Source: JAGXFP01 sp046484585 (GTDB taxonomy: Bacteria > Desulfobacterota > Desulfobulbia > Desulfobulbales > JAGXFP01). Taken from it: a stretch of 50,164 nucleotides of DNA. The notes beneath the pieces were generated by a model, which had not been told where the DNA came from, made no database searches, and worked only from the letters and a program-made list of their open reading frames with translations. Of the stretch, positions 42,875 to 50,164 are shown piece by piece (positions within the stretch are counted from its first letter, which is position 1; every line of letters starts with the position of its first letter). The translations under genes were made by a program, and so were the position numbers. The DNA lies in contig JAWOIQ010000180.1 of NCBI GenBank assembly GCA_046484585.1, positions 1 through 50,164 on the forward strand, in the 5' to 3' direction.

Positions 42875-43285
42875 AACTCACTCCTTGAGTTGCTGGCACC
42901 TTTCAGAGGATTACAAACAATACCAGGCATTGGCAGAATAATATCGCTTACCATCATGCTGGAAACAGGTGACATTGGGCGTTTTGAGAAAGTTGGCAAT
43001 TTTTCTTCATATTGCCGCAAGGTGCCTACCTCTTGGACGAGCAATGGCAAGAAAAAGGGTAGCGGCAACGGAAAAAACGGCAACAAGTATTTGGCCTGGG
43101 CCTTTTCCGAGGCGGCTGAGTTTTTCCGCCGTTATGATCCTTCAGCCAGAGCATTTTATAACAGGAAGACAGCGAAGAAAAACTTTATGGTGGCCCACGC
43201 TGCTTTAGCGCACAAACTATGCAGAGCAAGTTATTTCATTATTAGAGATGGAGTTGAATACGATCCGAACAAACTTTTTGCGTAA
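42875..43285 (+). pseudogene. C-terminal fragment of an IS110-family transposase
   Basis: The frame to the TAA at 43285 encodes the Transposase_20 (IS116/IS110/IS902) C-terminal domain: LAPFRGLQTIPGIGRIISLT, then LETGDIGRFEKVGNFSSYCR, GNKYLAWAFSEAAEFFRRYD, and AHAALAHKLCRASYFIIRDG. The N-terminal DEDD catalytic half is absent. The fragment begins at the right end of the RAYT element, so the IS was truncated by or before that insertion. It cannot encode an active transposase. Confidence 0.85.
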
Positions 43286-43301
43286 TGATTTGGCCGGGGC
43301 G

Positions 43302-43431
43302 GTGAACCATACGAGGGGTTGGTATAACCACAGGATTTGATTGGTAGCCGTCCCGCCCAGTGATTTTGGCTTGTTCCCGCCCGAGTCGTGAACCACTAGA
43401 GGGTTGGCTTAAACCATGAGATTTGTGATTG
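43302..43431. repeat. Two diverged 43-bp direct repeats after the IS110 fragment
   Basis: GTGAACCATACGAGGGGTTG (43302) and GTGAACCACTAGAGGGTTGG (43388) each continue into TATAACCA/TTAAACCA and GATTTG. They lie where the non-coding right end of an IS110-type element is expected; some IS110 relatives encode a guide RNA in such a flank. From here to 43751 I see no gene. Confidence 0.5.
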
Positions 43432-43751
43432 TTATATCTGATTGGACACGACGAGGAACCGCTGATTTTCTGGGTCCGTGAAACGGACAGGGGCGAGACA
43501 GCCAGTTGGCAATCAGCTCAACTGCCTGCCTCAATCGCCTTGAACCTGATGGATGACTGGTGCGGTGCAAGACGCCGACACACGAGAGAGAAATACCGGG
43601 TGCAGGAAAAGAAGCCTTGATCACTATGACGGAGAACTCTACGAGTATTAACCTTCCCAAGATGGGAAAATGCTTTTTCCATCAAAAGGAAGAAGTCTAT
43701 CTCTTGACAAGGGCCTTTTAATGGATGACCCCTTTTGTTTTTGGCATCCCA

Positions 43752-44369
43752 TCATCCATCATTCCTGGAGGTTTTTATTTTATTACACAGTTTCTTTAAA
43801 CCCTTCATTGTGGAATCTGGATCATGCCATGAATCAACCCAAGCATATATATCAGCCATTAAGATAAACAACTCAAAAACCATTTCAGGTTCAGATTTCT
43901 CAAATTCCATACCATGGAAAAGCGGATTTCTTATTTCTTTATAGAACAATTCAACTTGTGAGTAAAATTCACTATCCATATTCCGTAAAGCAATCCTTTC
44001 ATCTAATATCGACGGCAATGAATTGTAATAACAGTTTGCAGTACCTCTAGAATTTCTTATGGAAAATGGATTCCTCAAATATTTTATATTTTCTTTTAAT
44101 ATCCCTCTTATACCCAATTCATGATACATAGCACCTGGCAGATACGATTCAATTCCAACAATCGTTTTTTGGACCAAATGTGTTAGGAGCTTGCTTGGGA
44201 AGTCGAGCCAAATTAAATTATATATTCGTATCGGTTTTTGATGTTGTTTGAATTGATCTCGTACGTCTTGGTCTGATAAAAGATTAAAATCATTAACAAA
44301 TTCCATCCTTATGTTGCAGGTTGGGATGTTGCTAAGCTTTATTCCGAAAGTCCGACTTTTATCCTGCAT
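43752..44369 (-). CDS. Hypothetical protein with HEPN-like RNase motif
   Basis: An AT-rich gene for 205 residues, mostly helical. Near the C-terminus it has FYKEIRNPLFHGMEF, in which Arg147 and His152 form an Rx4H motif with Asn after Arg, the hallmark of HEPN RNase domains. A further helix follows (EMVFELFILMADIYAWVDSW), as in HEPN folds. HEPN proteins act as RNases in toxin-antitoxin and phage-defence systems, but many family members of unknown role exist. Start ATG 44369 lies 16 bases after GTTAGGG, a possible cassette boundary; an internal ATG (MEFVNDF) is an alternative. No antitoxin partner is adjacent. Confidence 0.6.
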   Translation of the reverse strand: MQDKSRTFGIKLSNIPTCNIRMEFVNDFNLLSDQDVRDQFKQHQKPIRIYNLIWLDFPSKLLTHLVQKTIVGIESYLPGAMYHELGIRGILKENIKYLRNPFSIRNSRGTANCYYNSLPSILDERIALRNMDSEFYSQVELFYKEIRNPLFHGMEFEKSEPEMVFELFILMADIYAWVDSWHDPDSTMKGLKKLCNKIKTSRNDG

Positions 44370-44466
44370 TGCTCGTATATGTGACCCCTAACAACCTTAA
44401 TCTTGCCGCCCACGGAATACACCTCGTAGGGCAGCATGCGTTTTTGCGGTCAAGTGAATTTATTGA

Positions 44467-45061
44467 TTATGCCTTTTTGTAGCAAGGTAGGCACTGAGTT
44501 TTCCAACGGTTTTCGGGGTTGAGCCATCGTGCTTTACCGCATGATTCGCAAAGTACCCGTACTTTTGATAGAACCCACTTCAGATCATGGTTGTTAAAAA
44601 AGTATTTTTCATGCTGATTAGATGGATCGGGGTTTTCTTTCTTTATCCTATTTGCGAAGCATTCCTTACAAATAAATTTACCGTTGTTTTCAAACAATTC
44701 GATTTCTTTATAGGTGCCACATGAATTCTGGATGTTTTTATTACAGTCTTCGCAAGGTTTTGCTGATTCCCTTATCTCGTCCCGCTTAATATTTGATTCG
44801 CAGTTACTGATTGAAATTCTGGTGTAAAACTCTACATTGACGATATGGTGACCACAATTGAAGCATTCTAGATGCATGGGGGTGCCAGTAGAAAAGGTAG
44901 TGTCAGCATAACTCATACCTTTTCGATCTGTCTGTCCTGATTGTACCAGACCCCTCAAGCTCAACCACATTGTCAAATCCACATATAGGGCAAACTTCGT
45001 TGCGAAACTTAGTTCTGCATTCTCTGCATGTACATGGGCGACCCCAGTCACAATTAGGCAT
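44467..45061 (-). CDS. Zinc-ribbon protein gene disrupted by a GACA tandem duplication
   Basis: ATG 45061 begins a cysteine-rich frame: MPNCDWGRPCTCRECRTKFR, then VCPICGFDNVVELEGSGTIR. It stops at TGA after about 52 codons. A second frame continues the protein from TDRKGMSYADTT to HLECFNCGHH, CEDCNKNIQ, FICKECF, and a C-terminal LCESCGKARWLNPENRWKTQ. The frames meet at GGACAGACAGA (complement of 44927-44937). Removing one GACA unit gives a continuous protein of about 196 residues reading GTIRTDRKGMSYADT. At least five CxxC-type pairs suggest several zinc ribbons. The longer overlapping reading from 45051 lacks the cysteines of the first part, so it is not the real N-terminus. Function unknown. 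Confidence 0.65.
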
Positions 45062-45090
45062 TTTTAATCTCTTTTAGTTACAATTTTTGA

Positions 45091-45158
45091 GGCGAACGGT
45101 TCGGTTGAGGGGCTGGAAACCGCAGGTTTTACAGACCTTCTCCAACCGTTGGTTCGGC
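45091..45158 (-). other. attC-like recombination site A
   Basis: In gene direction (minus strand): GCCGAAC, CAA, CGGTTGGAG, a 30-base loop, CTCAACCG, AACC, GTTCGCC. The outer 7-mers are the RYYYAAC/GTTRRRY-type boxes (one mismatch). The inner arms pair with one extra G in the left arm, the extrahelical base typical of integron attC sites. It sits between two co-directional genes. Confidence 0.55.
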
Positions 45159-45172
45159 ATAGCCGTTATTTT

Positions 45173-45751
45173 CTATAACCTATCTTCTTGAAGGTTTGCT
45201 ACAAGCATTTCCGCAGCTAGCTTTGGTACCTTGGCCTGAAGATTCTTTTTAACTTTTTCTCTAAACGAAAATCTAGTAAATGACCACCCAGAATAAGAAC
45301 CACGGATAGTATGACTGACAGTCCTTTGCTCTTCTGAACCATCTTCTTTGGCGATGACATATGATAGGTTGATGTCAACTGCACAGCCATTCCCTAGTAA
45401 CGAAAATGGTAATATTATTGGTGTAGATAATATTGCCATAACTACAGGACCTCCAACACCTGATCGGGTTCTGCTGTCGATCTTGATAGCCGAAATGTTA
45501 ATTCTGTCACCCTCAGTGTTTCGATTGAGTTGGGTCATATAAGAAAGCGCAGATATAAATGCTTTTTTATGCTGGTTTTGAAGGTCGAAGCTAACTCCTG
45601 AAAAAAATATTGCGCTTTCGTCAAGATTTAGAGAAACCTTGTTGGAAAGTATATTTCCGCCGACTGGGGGAATTTTGTATGAAGTACATCCATACGACAA
45701 ACTAACAAACAAGATTGTCAGGGTTAAAACAGAATTCCTAAACCTATTCAT
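45173..45751 (-). CDS. Hypothetical lipoprotein
   Basis: A 192-residue protein with a signal peptide and lipobox (MNRFRNSVLTLTILFVSLSY then GCTSYK; Cys near residue 22), so it is probably anchored in a membrane facing the periplasm. The body is mixed alpha/beta with a glycine-rich hydrophobic stretch (GGPVVMAILSTPIILPFSLL) in the middle, and no family is recognised. AAGGAG lies about seven bases before ATG 45751, directly after the GTTCGGC box of attC-like site B. Site A follows its stop. This gene thus has the gene-plus-attC layout of an integron cassette. Confidence 0.65.
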   Translation of the reverse strand: MNRFRNSVLTLTILFVSLSYGCTSYKIPPVGGNILSNKVSLNLDESAIFFSGVSFDLQNQHKKAFISALSYMTQLNRNTEGDRINISAIKIDSRTRSGVGGPVVMAILSTPIILPFSLLGNGCAVDINLSYVIAKEDGSEEQRTVSHTIRGSYSGWSFTRFSFREKVKKNLQAKVPKLAAEMLVANLQEDRL

Positions 45752-45768
45752 TTATGATCTCCTTAAAT

Positions 45769-45830
45769 GCCGAACACCTCAAGCAGAGGCGCCAGCTCCG
45801 CTGGCGTCATGCTGACTTGATTTGTTATGT
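45769..45830 (-). other. attC-like recombination site B
   Basis: In gene direction: ACATAAC, AAA, TCAAGTCAG, CATGA, CGCCAGC, GGA, GCTGGCG, CCT, CTGCTTGA, GGT, GTTCGGC. The arms TCAAG-T-CAG and CTGCTTGA pair with one extrahelical T. The 62-bp length and the box order fit a short attC. The stop codon of the upstream gene lies inside it, as is common for cassettes. Confidence 0.6.
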
Positions 45831-46294
45831 GCTTTCAATTCGTCGATGAAGGATTCCCATAATTCAACACACTCCCTTGCCAACTCAAGTGCATCAAGGA
45901 TATCTGTGTTGCTCACTATAGTATATTTACACTTCATGACTTCACCGCCACCACTGTCAGTAAGCCAAGTCGACGTACGCCGTTCTTTCCCCGCAATATG
46001 CGGCTGGCGTTCAGTGCGCATGGAGCGGGTGAGTTTGCAGTGCTTGGAGCCATTGGCCAAGTCGGCACACACCTTCAGAGCTTTATGCTGATCTATATAG
46101 CCATCAACTTGCTTTGCAGTTATGCCTAATGTGTTCAAGTGAATAATCCAGTCCCTGATGTGATAGCAATGAATGAAGAAAGAAACAACATCGTCATCAT
46201 AGGCATCCTTGTCATGGCCTGAGGACGAGAATATACCCTCATAAAAACCCTCGACACGCGATAGATATCTTTTTGCTCTTTCAAATTGTTCCAA
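45779..46294 (-). CDS. Hypothetical cassette-type protein
   Basis: A 171-residue soluble protein. Residues 1-90 are helical (RYLSRVEGFYEGIFSSSG, VVSFFIHCYHIRDWIIHLNT, DLANGSKHCKL), followed by a beta-like part (YTIVSNTDILDALELARECV). It starts at TTG 46294 with GGGAG about eight bases upstream. The last residues (QHDASGAGASA) are encoded by the attC-like site B itself, so they are not a functional domain. I do not recognise a named family, but proteins of this size and ending are common in integron cassettes. Confidence 0.6.
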   Translation of the reverse strand: MEQFERAKRYLSRVEGFYEGIFSSSGHDKDAYDDDVVSFFIHCYHIRDWIIHLNTLGITAKQVDGYIDQHKALKVCADLANGSKHCKLTRSMRTERQPHIAGKERRTSTWLTDSGGGEVMKCKYTIVSNTDILDALELARECVELWESFIDELKAHNKSSQHDASGAGASA

Positions 46295-46334
46295 TGCTGA
46301 ACTCCCTGGGCCATGGGGGCTGAGGTGGCAAGAC

Positions 46335-46416
46335 GGTCATGATTTCATGCATTTAATGGCTTTCTGTATGGAATACCCCCCGCTCACATCAAAACGAAAA
46401 GCATGAAATCATGACC
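46335..46416. repeat. 16-bp perfect inverted repeat with 50-bp spacer
   Basis: GGTCATGATTTCATGC (46335-46350) and GCATGAAATCATGACC (46401-46416). It marks the boundary between the AT-rich cassette-like block and the restriction-modification operon. It could be the ends of a tiny insertion or a strong hairpin. No gene lies between 46295 and 46579. Confidence 0.65.
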
Positions 46417-46579
46417 TAATTATACACGAAGGGATGATGAGTGGATTTTTACCAGGGGCTCCTATTGCTTTGCCTCTGAAAATCTTTAGACAAGGTCAAG
46501 TGAGAATAGTTTCACTTCTCAAGAGACATGTTGACTTGACGATTAGACCCAAGATGAGTCACCCGTGTCCCCCCGGTAC

Positions 46580-47224
46580 TTATGTCGTTATCATGGAAAG
46601 GTCATCAGGAGGCGGGTTGTTTCGGAGATAATCACGTGCCTCGCGGATAATCTGTTCCGCCGTTTCTTCACGAGGTTGACATTTTTCCGCCCATGAACGT
46701 CCGGGATGTAGAACATCCCAACGTGGTCGTAAACCGGCGTGGCGTTTATTCCCAGGGTCATGGTTGCCAAATCCATCTATGAGTTTGTTCCATAATGGAT
46801 CAAATTTCGCGATAAGCAACGACTCGCCGAGTGGAATCCAGATATCGTCAACGATTAAGCAGCGACAATGGAAATCAATTATTTCTAGATTGTCTGCCTG
46901 CTCTATACTCCTTGTGTGTTGATTAAGTCTGTTATAGAGAACTTTTCCGGGAGGCGCCTCCAAGTCCCCTCCCTTTCTGGACCCCTTGGGTACGGCTTTA
47001 CCAACGTAAATAGGCGCGTTAAAGCTTTTGCCCTGATTGCTTTTAGCTATTGCCTCGTAGCCTTGAAATTTTCCCGTATAATAAATTGCGTAGATTCCCG
47101 CGCCATTGAAAACCTCCAAATCAACCAAGGAGATAACCGGCTGCCGAAGCATGGCTTGACCGACACTTTCTCCCAGGTGGCGCTTATTCAGCGGATTAAA
47201 TGGAATAACATTATTATCCGTCAT
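46580..47224 (-). CDS. Eco29kI-type restriction endonuclease (GIY-YIG family)
   Basis: Type II restriction enzyme of 214 residues with a GIY-YIG nuclease core: GIYAIYYTG (43-51), PIYVGKA (71-77), Arg99 and His103 in YNRLNQH, Glu134 in LGESLL, and Asn146 in DPLWNKL. The Arg-to-His and Glu-to-Asn spacings (4 and 12) match those I recall for R.Eco29kI, which cuts CCGCGG; the same site is probable but not proven here. All catalytic positions are present. Its start overlaps the methyltransferase stop by 4 bases, so methylation precedes restriction in the operon. Confidence 0.88.
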   Translation of the reverse strand: MTDNNVIPFNPLNKRHLGESVGQAMLRQPVISLVDLEVFNGAGIYAIYYTGKFQGYEAIAKSNQGKSFNAPIYVGKAVPKGSRKGGDLEAPPGKVLYNRLNQHTRSIEQADNLEIIDFHCRCLIVDDIWIPLGESLLIAKFDPLWNKLIDGFGNHDPGNKRHAGLRPRWDVLHPGRSWAEKCQPREETAEQIIREARDYLRNNPPPDDLSMITT

Positions 47225-48435
47225 GCTATGTTCCTTTTTTCGGCGCGACTTATTTTACGAATTTCGACTTTGGCAAGACTTTGCGCAACGGATGCGGCGA
47301 CGCGGCGGGCCAAGGCAACGGGGACGGCGTTACCAAGTTGCCTCATGGCCTCCGTCCAAGATCCGTGAAAAACATAACCATCGGGAAATGTCTGGAGACG
47401 CGCGGATTCGCGCACACTGAAATAGCGAACACTCCCATCCTCCATTACTAACATGTTTTCACCGCCTGGGACACCGTGGTCTCCCGCCTTAAGCGTTTTG
47501 GCGGGCAAATCGAGCGGGCTGCCCGTGTGCCCCTTATATATTCTGGCGCCATCTTGATAGTTGTGATTGGCGAATGATCCGGCCGCTCCCCCGCGAGGAT
47601 CGGGCACATCAATCAAGGCATCCCGAACAGTTCGCCAAGGCATATCTTCCAAGGGATAAAGCAGCCCGCTTAGTTTCTGGATTCGATTATTAAGCTTTTC
47701 GGGCATACGCGGAATTTTCGATTGCGGAACCCGGTGCCTTTCCCAATACTTACCCGTAACCCATTGCGAATAAAGAAGAGCATCGAAAGAGTGGGTTGGG
47801 CGGGGAAAGGACCATTCAACGCCGAGATCCGAGCGAAAACCTACAATAAAAACTCTTTCACGCTTTTGGGGAATGCCATAATCGGCGGCATTGACAAGAG
47901 TGGGAATAACGTTATAGGTAAGTCCGCTGCCATGAAGGTCACCGGAGGACTTTTCCTCTTGCAGCCTACGCAAGTGATCCATCCAGGTTTCACGTTGTCG
48001 TTTCGTGACTTCCGGGAATTCCAGCTGAAGCAGAATGTACTGGTAATAGTTCGCAAAGCTGGATCGGGTAAGGCCTTTTACGTTTTCAACTATGAAAGAC
48101 CTAGGCTTTAGCCCACGGACAATTTCAACGGATGAAGGGAACATATCCCTCCCGTCACCATACGCCTTATGCTTGCCTCCCATCGAGAACGGTTGACATG
48201 GCGGACCTCCCGCAAGCAAATCAATATCCTCGGGAACCGAAGACCAGTCAAATTCCCTGACGTCTCCTTCCCAAAGCGGCCATCCTTGGACCAAGGGATA
48301 TCCTCTTTCCTGATTTACCCTAATGGTGTCACAGGCTCTTTTATCCCACTCAAGCACGGCCAGCGACTCGAAGTTCGCCAAGGAAACTCCCATGGCAAGC
48401 CCCCCCGCTCCCGCGAAAAGTTCAACCGATTTCAT
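47221..48435 (-). CDS. DNA (cytosine-5-)-methyltransferase, partner of the Eco29kI-type enzyme
   Basis: C5-cytosine methyltransferase of 404 residues that protects host sites from the adjacent endonuclease. Motif I is ELFAGAGGLAMGVSLA, motif IV is GGPPCQPFSMGG (catalytic Cys80), motif VI is the ENV at 117-119, motif VIII is QKRERVFIVGFR, and motif X is QLGNAVPVALARRVA. The target-recognition region lies between VIII and IX (about residues 225-345). The ATG overlaps the vsr stop in ATGA. No separate controller (C) protein gene is seen. Confidence 0.93.
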   Translation of the reverse strand: MKSVELFAGAGGLAMGVSLANFESLAVLEWDKRACDTIRVNQERGYPLVQGWPLWEGDVREFDWSSVPEDIDLLAGGPPCQPFSMGGKHKAYGDGRDMFPSSVEIVRGLKPRSFIVENVKGLTRSSFANYYQYILLQLEFPEVTKRQRETWMDHLRRLQEEKSSGDLHGSGLTYNVIPTLVNAADYGIPQKRERVFIVGFRSDLGVEWSFPRPTHSFDALLYSQWVTGKYWERHRVPQSKIPRMPEKLNNRIQKLSGLLYPLEDMPWRTVRDALIDVPDPRGGAAGSFANHNYQDGARIYKGHTGSPLDLPAKTLKAGDHGVPGGENMLVMEDGSVRYFSVRESARLQTFPDGYVFHGSWTEAMRQLGNAVPVALARRVAASVAQSLAKVEIRKISRAEKRNIA

Positions 48436-48857
48436 TTTTCACCTTCCTTTTCGCTCAGAAAATCCCTAACGACAGACGCCACACGTTCTGTATAAACCAT
48501 TTCGCATTCCCAAACAACCAGAACGCGCCATCCCAAATCTCGTAACTGTCGCCGGTGGAGCAGATCCCGTTCCTTATTCGCTTCCAGCTTTGGTTTCCAG
48601 AAATTCAACTTTGATTTAGGAAGCCTCGCGAGTTTGCATCCTTCATGGCGATGCCAAAAACATCCATGCATGAAAATAACAGCTCGGCGGGACGGGAAAA
48701 CCAGATCAGGCTTGCCTGGCAAATTCTTGTCGTGCAAACGATAACGAAAACCCATGCCGTGAACTAAACGGCGTAGTTTCATTTCCGGAGCCGAGTCCTT
48801 GCCCTTAATTAGGGACATTCGCTCGCTTCGTTCTTTTTTAGAAAGCGTATCCGTCAA
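48432..48857 (-). CDS. vsr: Very short patch repair endonuclease (Vsr)
   Basis: Mismatch endonuclease of 141 residues that nicks beside T:G mismatches created by deamination of 5-methylcytosine. Family signature: SERMSLIKGKDSAPEMKLRR at the N-terminus, the metal-binding region GKPDLVFPSRRAVIFMHGCF with WHRHEGCK (zinc Cys/His and catalytic Asp and His), and RDLGWRVLVVWECEM near the end. It is the first gene of the three-gene operon and overlaps the methyltransferase by 4 bases. This fits its role of repairing mutations at that enzyme's sites. Confidence 0.93.
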   Translation of the reverse strand: MTDTLSKKERSERMSLIKGKDSAPEMKLRRLVHGMGFRYRLHDKNLPGKPDLVFPSRRAVIFMHGCFWHRHEGCKLARLPKSKLNFWKPKLEANKERDLLHRRQLRDLGWRVLVVWECEMVYTERVASVVRDFLSEKEGEK

Positions 48858-48929
48858 TTTTACCCTCTCTAAATCCTACCACTCGGTTCTTATGTGTTGC
48901 AAATTTAAGGAAAAGTTGGGGACTTCGGA

Positions 48930-49182
48930 TTACAACTTGCCCCCCCGGAGTTCCGGGGCCATCCATGATAAGTGAAGTCAAGAGTAAGCCAATGGGAGGT
49001 TCTTGACTTATGATTCCTGAGAAGTAACTACCTCACATCGCAGTTCCGGGGACACCATATATAATTATTGACACCACCTGATTATCAAGGTAGCTTTCAA
49101 TTATGGTCCACATAGTATTATCCAAGAGGACAGAGTTAATTCAATAATTTGGTAAACAGTTAAACTTTATCCTAACTCCGTC
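48930..49182. repeat. Cluster of short RAYT-related non-coding elements
   Basis: Direct AGTTCCGGGG motifs at about 48951 and 49043 bracket a 9-bp inverted pair (AAGTCAAGA/TCTTGACTT). 49056-49097 matches 10150-10195. 49128-49182 begins GGACAGAGTTAATTC and ends CCTAACTCCGTC, a 55-bp diverged and deleted version of the RAYT element ends at 3349 and 4422. No gene is visible between 48858 and 49248. Confidence 0.6.
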
Positions 49183-49248
49183 ACTTACATCGTTATAATC
49201 ATTAGGCCCAGACCAAATTTATTCACACTCGTAAGGAAATTTTCCACG

Positions 49249-49995
49249 ATGGACATCCCACGGATATTCAATATCACTGAGAGTGCTCACCGCATTCACA
49301 ACCCGATCACAGCCGAAAAGCTCGCCACTCTCGGCGCGGCGCTGCGTCTGGAATCGGGGGCCCGAGTGCTCGACCTCGGCAGCGGTTCGGGAGAGATGCT
49401 GTGTACATGGGCACGCGATCACGGCGTCATCGGCATCGGCATCGACATGAGCCGGTTGTTCACCGAGCAAGCGAAACTCCGTGCTGAAGAACTCGGTGTC
49501 GCCGATCAAGTCAAGTTCATCCATGGCGATGCGGCCGGCTATGTCTCTGACGAGAAGGTCAGTGTGGCAGCCTGTCTCGGTGCCACTTGGATCGCCGGGG
49601 GAGTCGTCGGGACCATTGAGCTTCTGGCGCGGAGCCTGCGCACCGGAGGGATCATCCTCATCGGCGAGCCCTACTGGCGGCAGTTACCGCCGACGGAAGA
49701 CGTTGCCAAGGGGTGTCTTGCCAACTCGATCTCCGATTTTCTCGTGCTTCCAGAACTTCTCGCGTCTTTCGAGCAACTTGGCTACGACATCGTTGAAATG
49801 GTTCTGGCGGACCAAGACGGCTGGGATAGATACGAGGCGGCCAAATGGCTCACAATGCGCCGATGGCTTGAAGCCAATCCCGACGACGAGTTAGCAAAAG
49901 ATGTTCGAGCCAAACTGACCTCGGAACCCGCGCGCTACGCCGCTTACACGCGTGAATACCTGGGCTGGGGTGTGTTCGCGCTGATGCCGCGGTGA
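49249..49995 (+). CDS. Class I SAM-dependent methyltransferase
   Basis: A 248-residue soluble methyltransferase. SAM motif I is RVLDLGSGSGEMLCTWA (near residues 39-55), the acidic loop is GIGIDMSRLFTEQAK, motif II/III lies in VKFIHGDAAGYVSDEKVSVA, and post-core GGIILIGEPYWRQLPPTED follows. The substrate cannot be told; it most resembles small-molecule methyltransferases. ATG 49249 opens into MDIPRIFNITESAHRIHNPI; an AAGGA lies 11 bases upstream, rather far. It stands alone after the repeat cluster. The remaining 169 bases of the window contain no confident gene. Confidence 0.8.
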   Translation: MDIPRIFNITESAHRIHNPITAEKLATLGAALRLESGARVLDLGSGSGEMLCTWARDHGVIGIGIDMSRLFTEQAKLRAEELGVADQVKFIHGDAAGYVSDEKVSVAACLGATWIAGGVVGTIELLARSLRTGGIILIGEPYWRQLPPTEDVAKGCLANSISDFLVLPELLASFEQLGYDIVEMVLADQDGWDRYEAAKWLTMRRWLEANPDDELAKDVRAKLTSEPARYAAYTREYLGWGVFALMPR

Positions 49996-50164
49996 TGCGT
50001 TGGCGTTTTGGTCGCCGTATCCAACTTTCGCGCAGCATAGAAAGGCAAAACGTATATTTGTTCGCCGACTCGCCAGCGCCGGCGGAAAAGGTGTAGAGAC
50101 GTTCGGCAAACTTGCCGGAGAGAGGAAGGCCGAGTCGATCAGTGCGCGCTTCAAGCAGCTTAGC

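Noticed and set aside
44938..45051. Start of the zinc-ribbon protein at 45051 (MTGVAHVHAENAEL)
   Set aside because: That stretch is the out-of-frame reading of the cysteine-rich N-terminus from ATG 45061.
49996..50154. Minus-strand frame at the right edge
   Set aside because: Low-complexity reading without a ribosome site, overlapping the methyltransferase gene end; not supportable.

Overview
The window looks like chromosomal DNA of a Gram-negative bacterium, most likely a Desulfuromonadota/Desulfobacterota-type lineage. This is an inference from gene content: two RND efflux systems with outer-membrane channels, an RpoH-type sigma factor, a RimB-RimK-M14 cluster, a FabL-like reductase, DUF362, and many REP-type repeats with their Y1 (RAYT) transposases. 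No rRNA, tRNA or CRISPR array was recognised. Housekeeping-type DNA is G+C-rich; two stretches (about 4.4-6.0 kb and 43.7-46.4 kb) are clearly AT-rich and look acquired.

Layout. 0-3 kb: an HtpX-like M48 membrane protease and LemA. 3.1-6.1 kb: a RAYT element with perfect 20-bp terminal inverted repeats, an AT-rich block of four small genes, and a decayed copy of the RAYT 3' end. 6.9-12.3 kb: a DUF2391 membrane protein, the rimB-rimK-M14 deacylase cluster and a cation/proton antiporter. 12.5-19.2 kb: a CusCBA-like heavy-metal efflux operon ending in a small His/Met-rich periplasmic protein. 20.1-22.8 kb: a lipoprotein with about 16 DxDxDG calcium-type loops and the sigma factor rpoH. 23.2-31.2 kb: a DUF2071 protein, then a second RND operon (adaptor, pump, lipoprotein TolC, ICMT-like methyltransferase) joined by 4-nt overlaps.

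31.5-41.4 kb holds maf (with a damaged or non-canonical 5' end), a FabL-like reductase, DUF362, a divergent cysteinyl-tRNA synthetase-like protein that has lost part of the zinc site, MarC, a Kef-type antiporter, MgtC, and two tandem small SET-domain proteins. 41.9-43.4 kb holds a second RAYT element next to an IS110-family remnant. 43.7-46.4 kb is a block of co-directional AT-rich genes separated by attC-like sites, which I read as a probable integron cassette cluster without an integrase (CALIN). It includes a HEPN-like protein and a zinc-ribbon gene broken by a 4-bp tandem duplication. 46.6-48.9 kb is a compact vsr - C5 methyltransferase - Eco29kI-type GIY-YIG endonuclease operon. A class I SAM methyltransferase ends the window.

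The most distinctive signals are the cassette-like cluster, the mosaic of at least five palindromic repeat families (including a filled/empty site comparison for a 54-bp element beside rpoH), the altered CysRS zinc site, the paired SET proteins, and two simple-sequence tracts that break or could shift reading frames (an A10 run and a GACA duplication).
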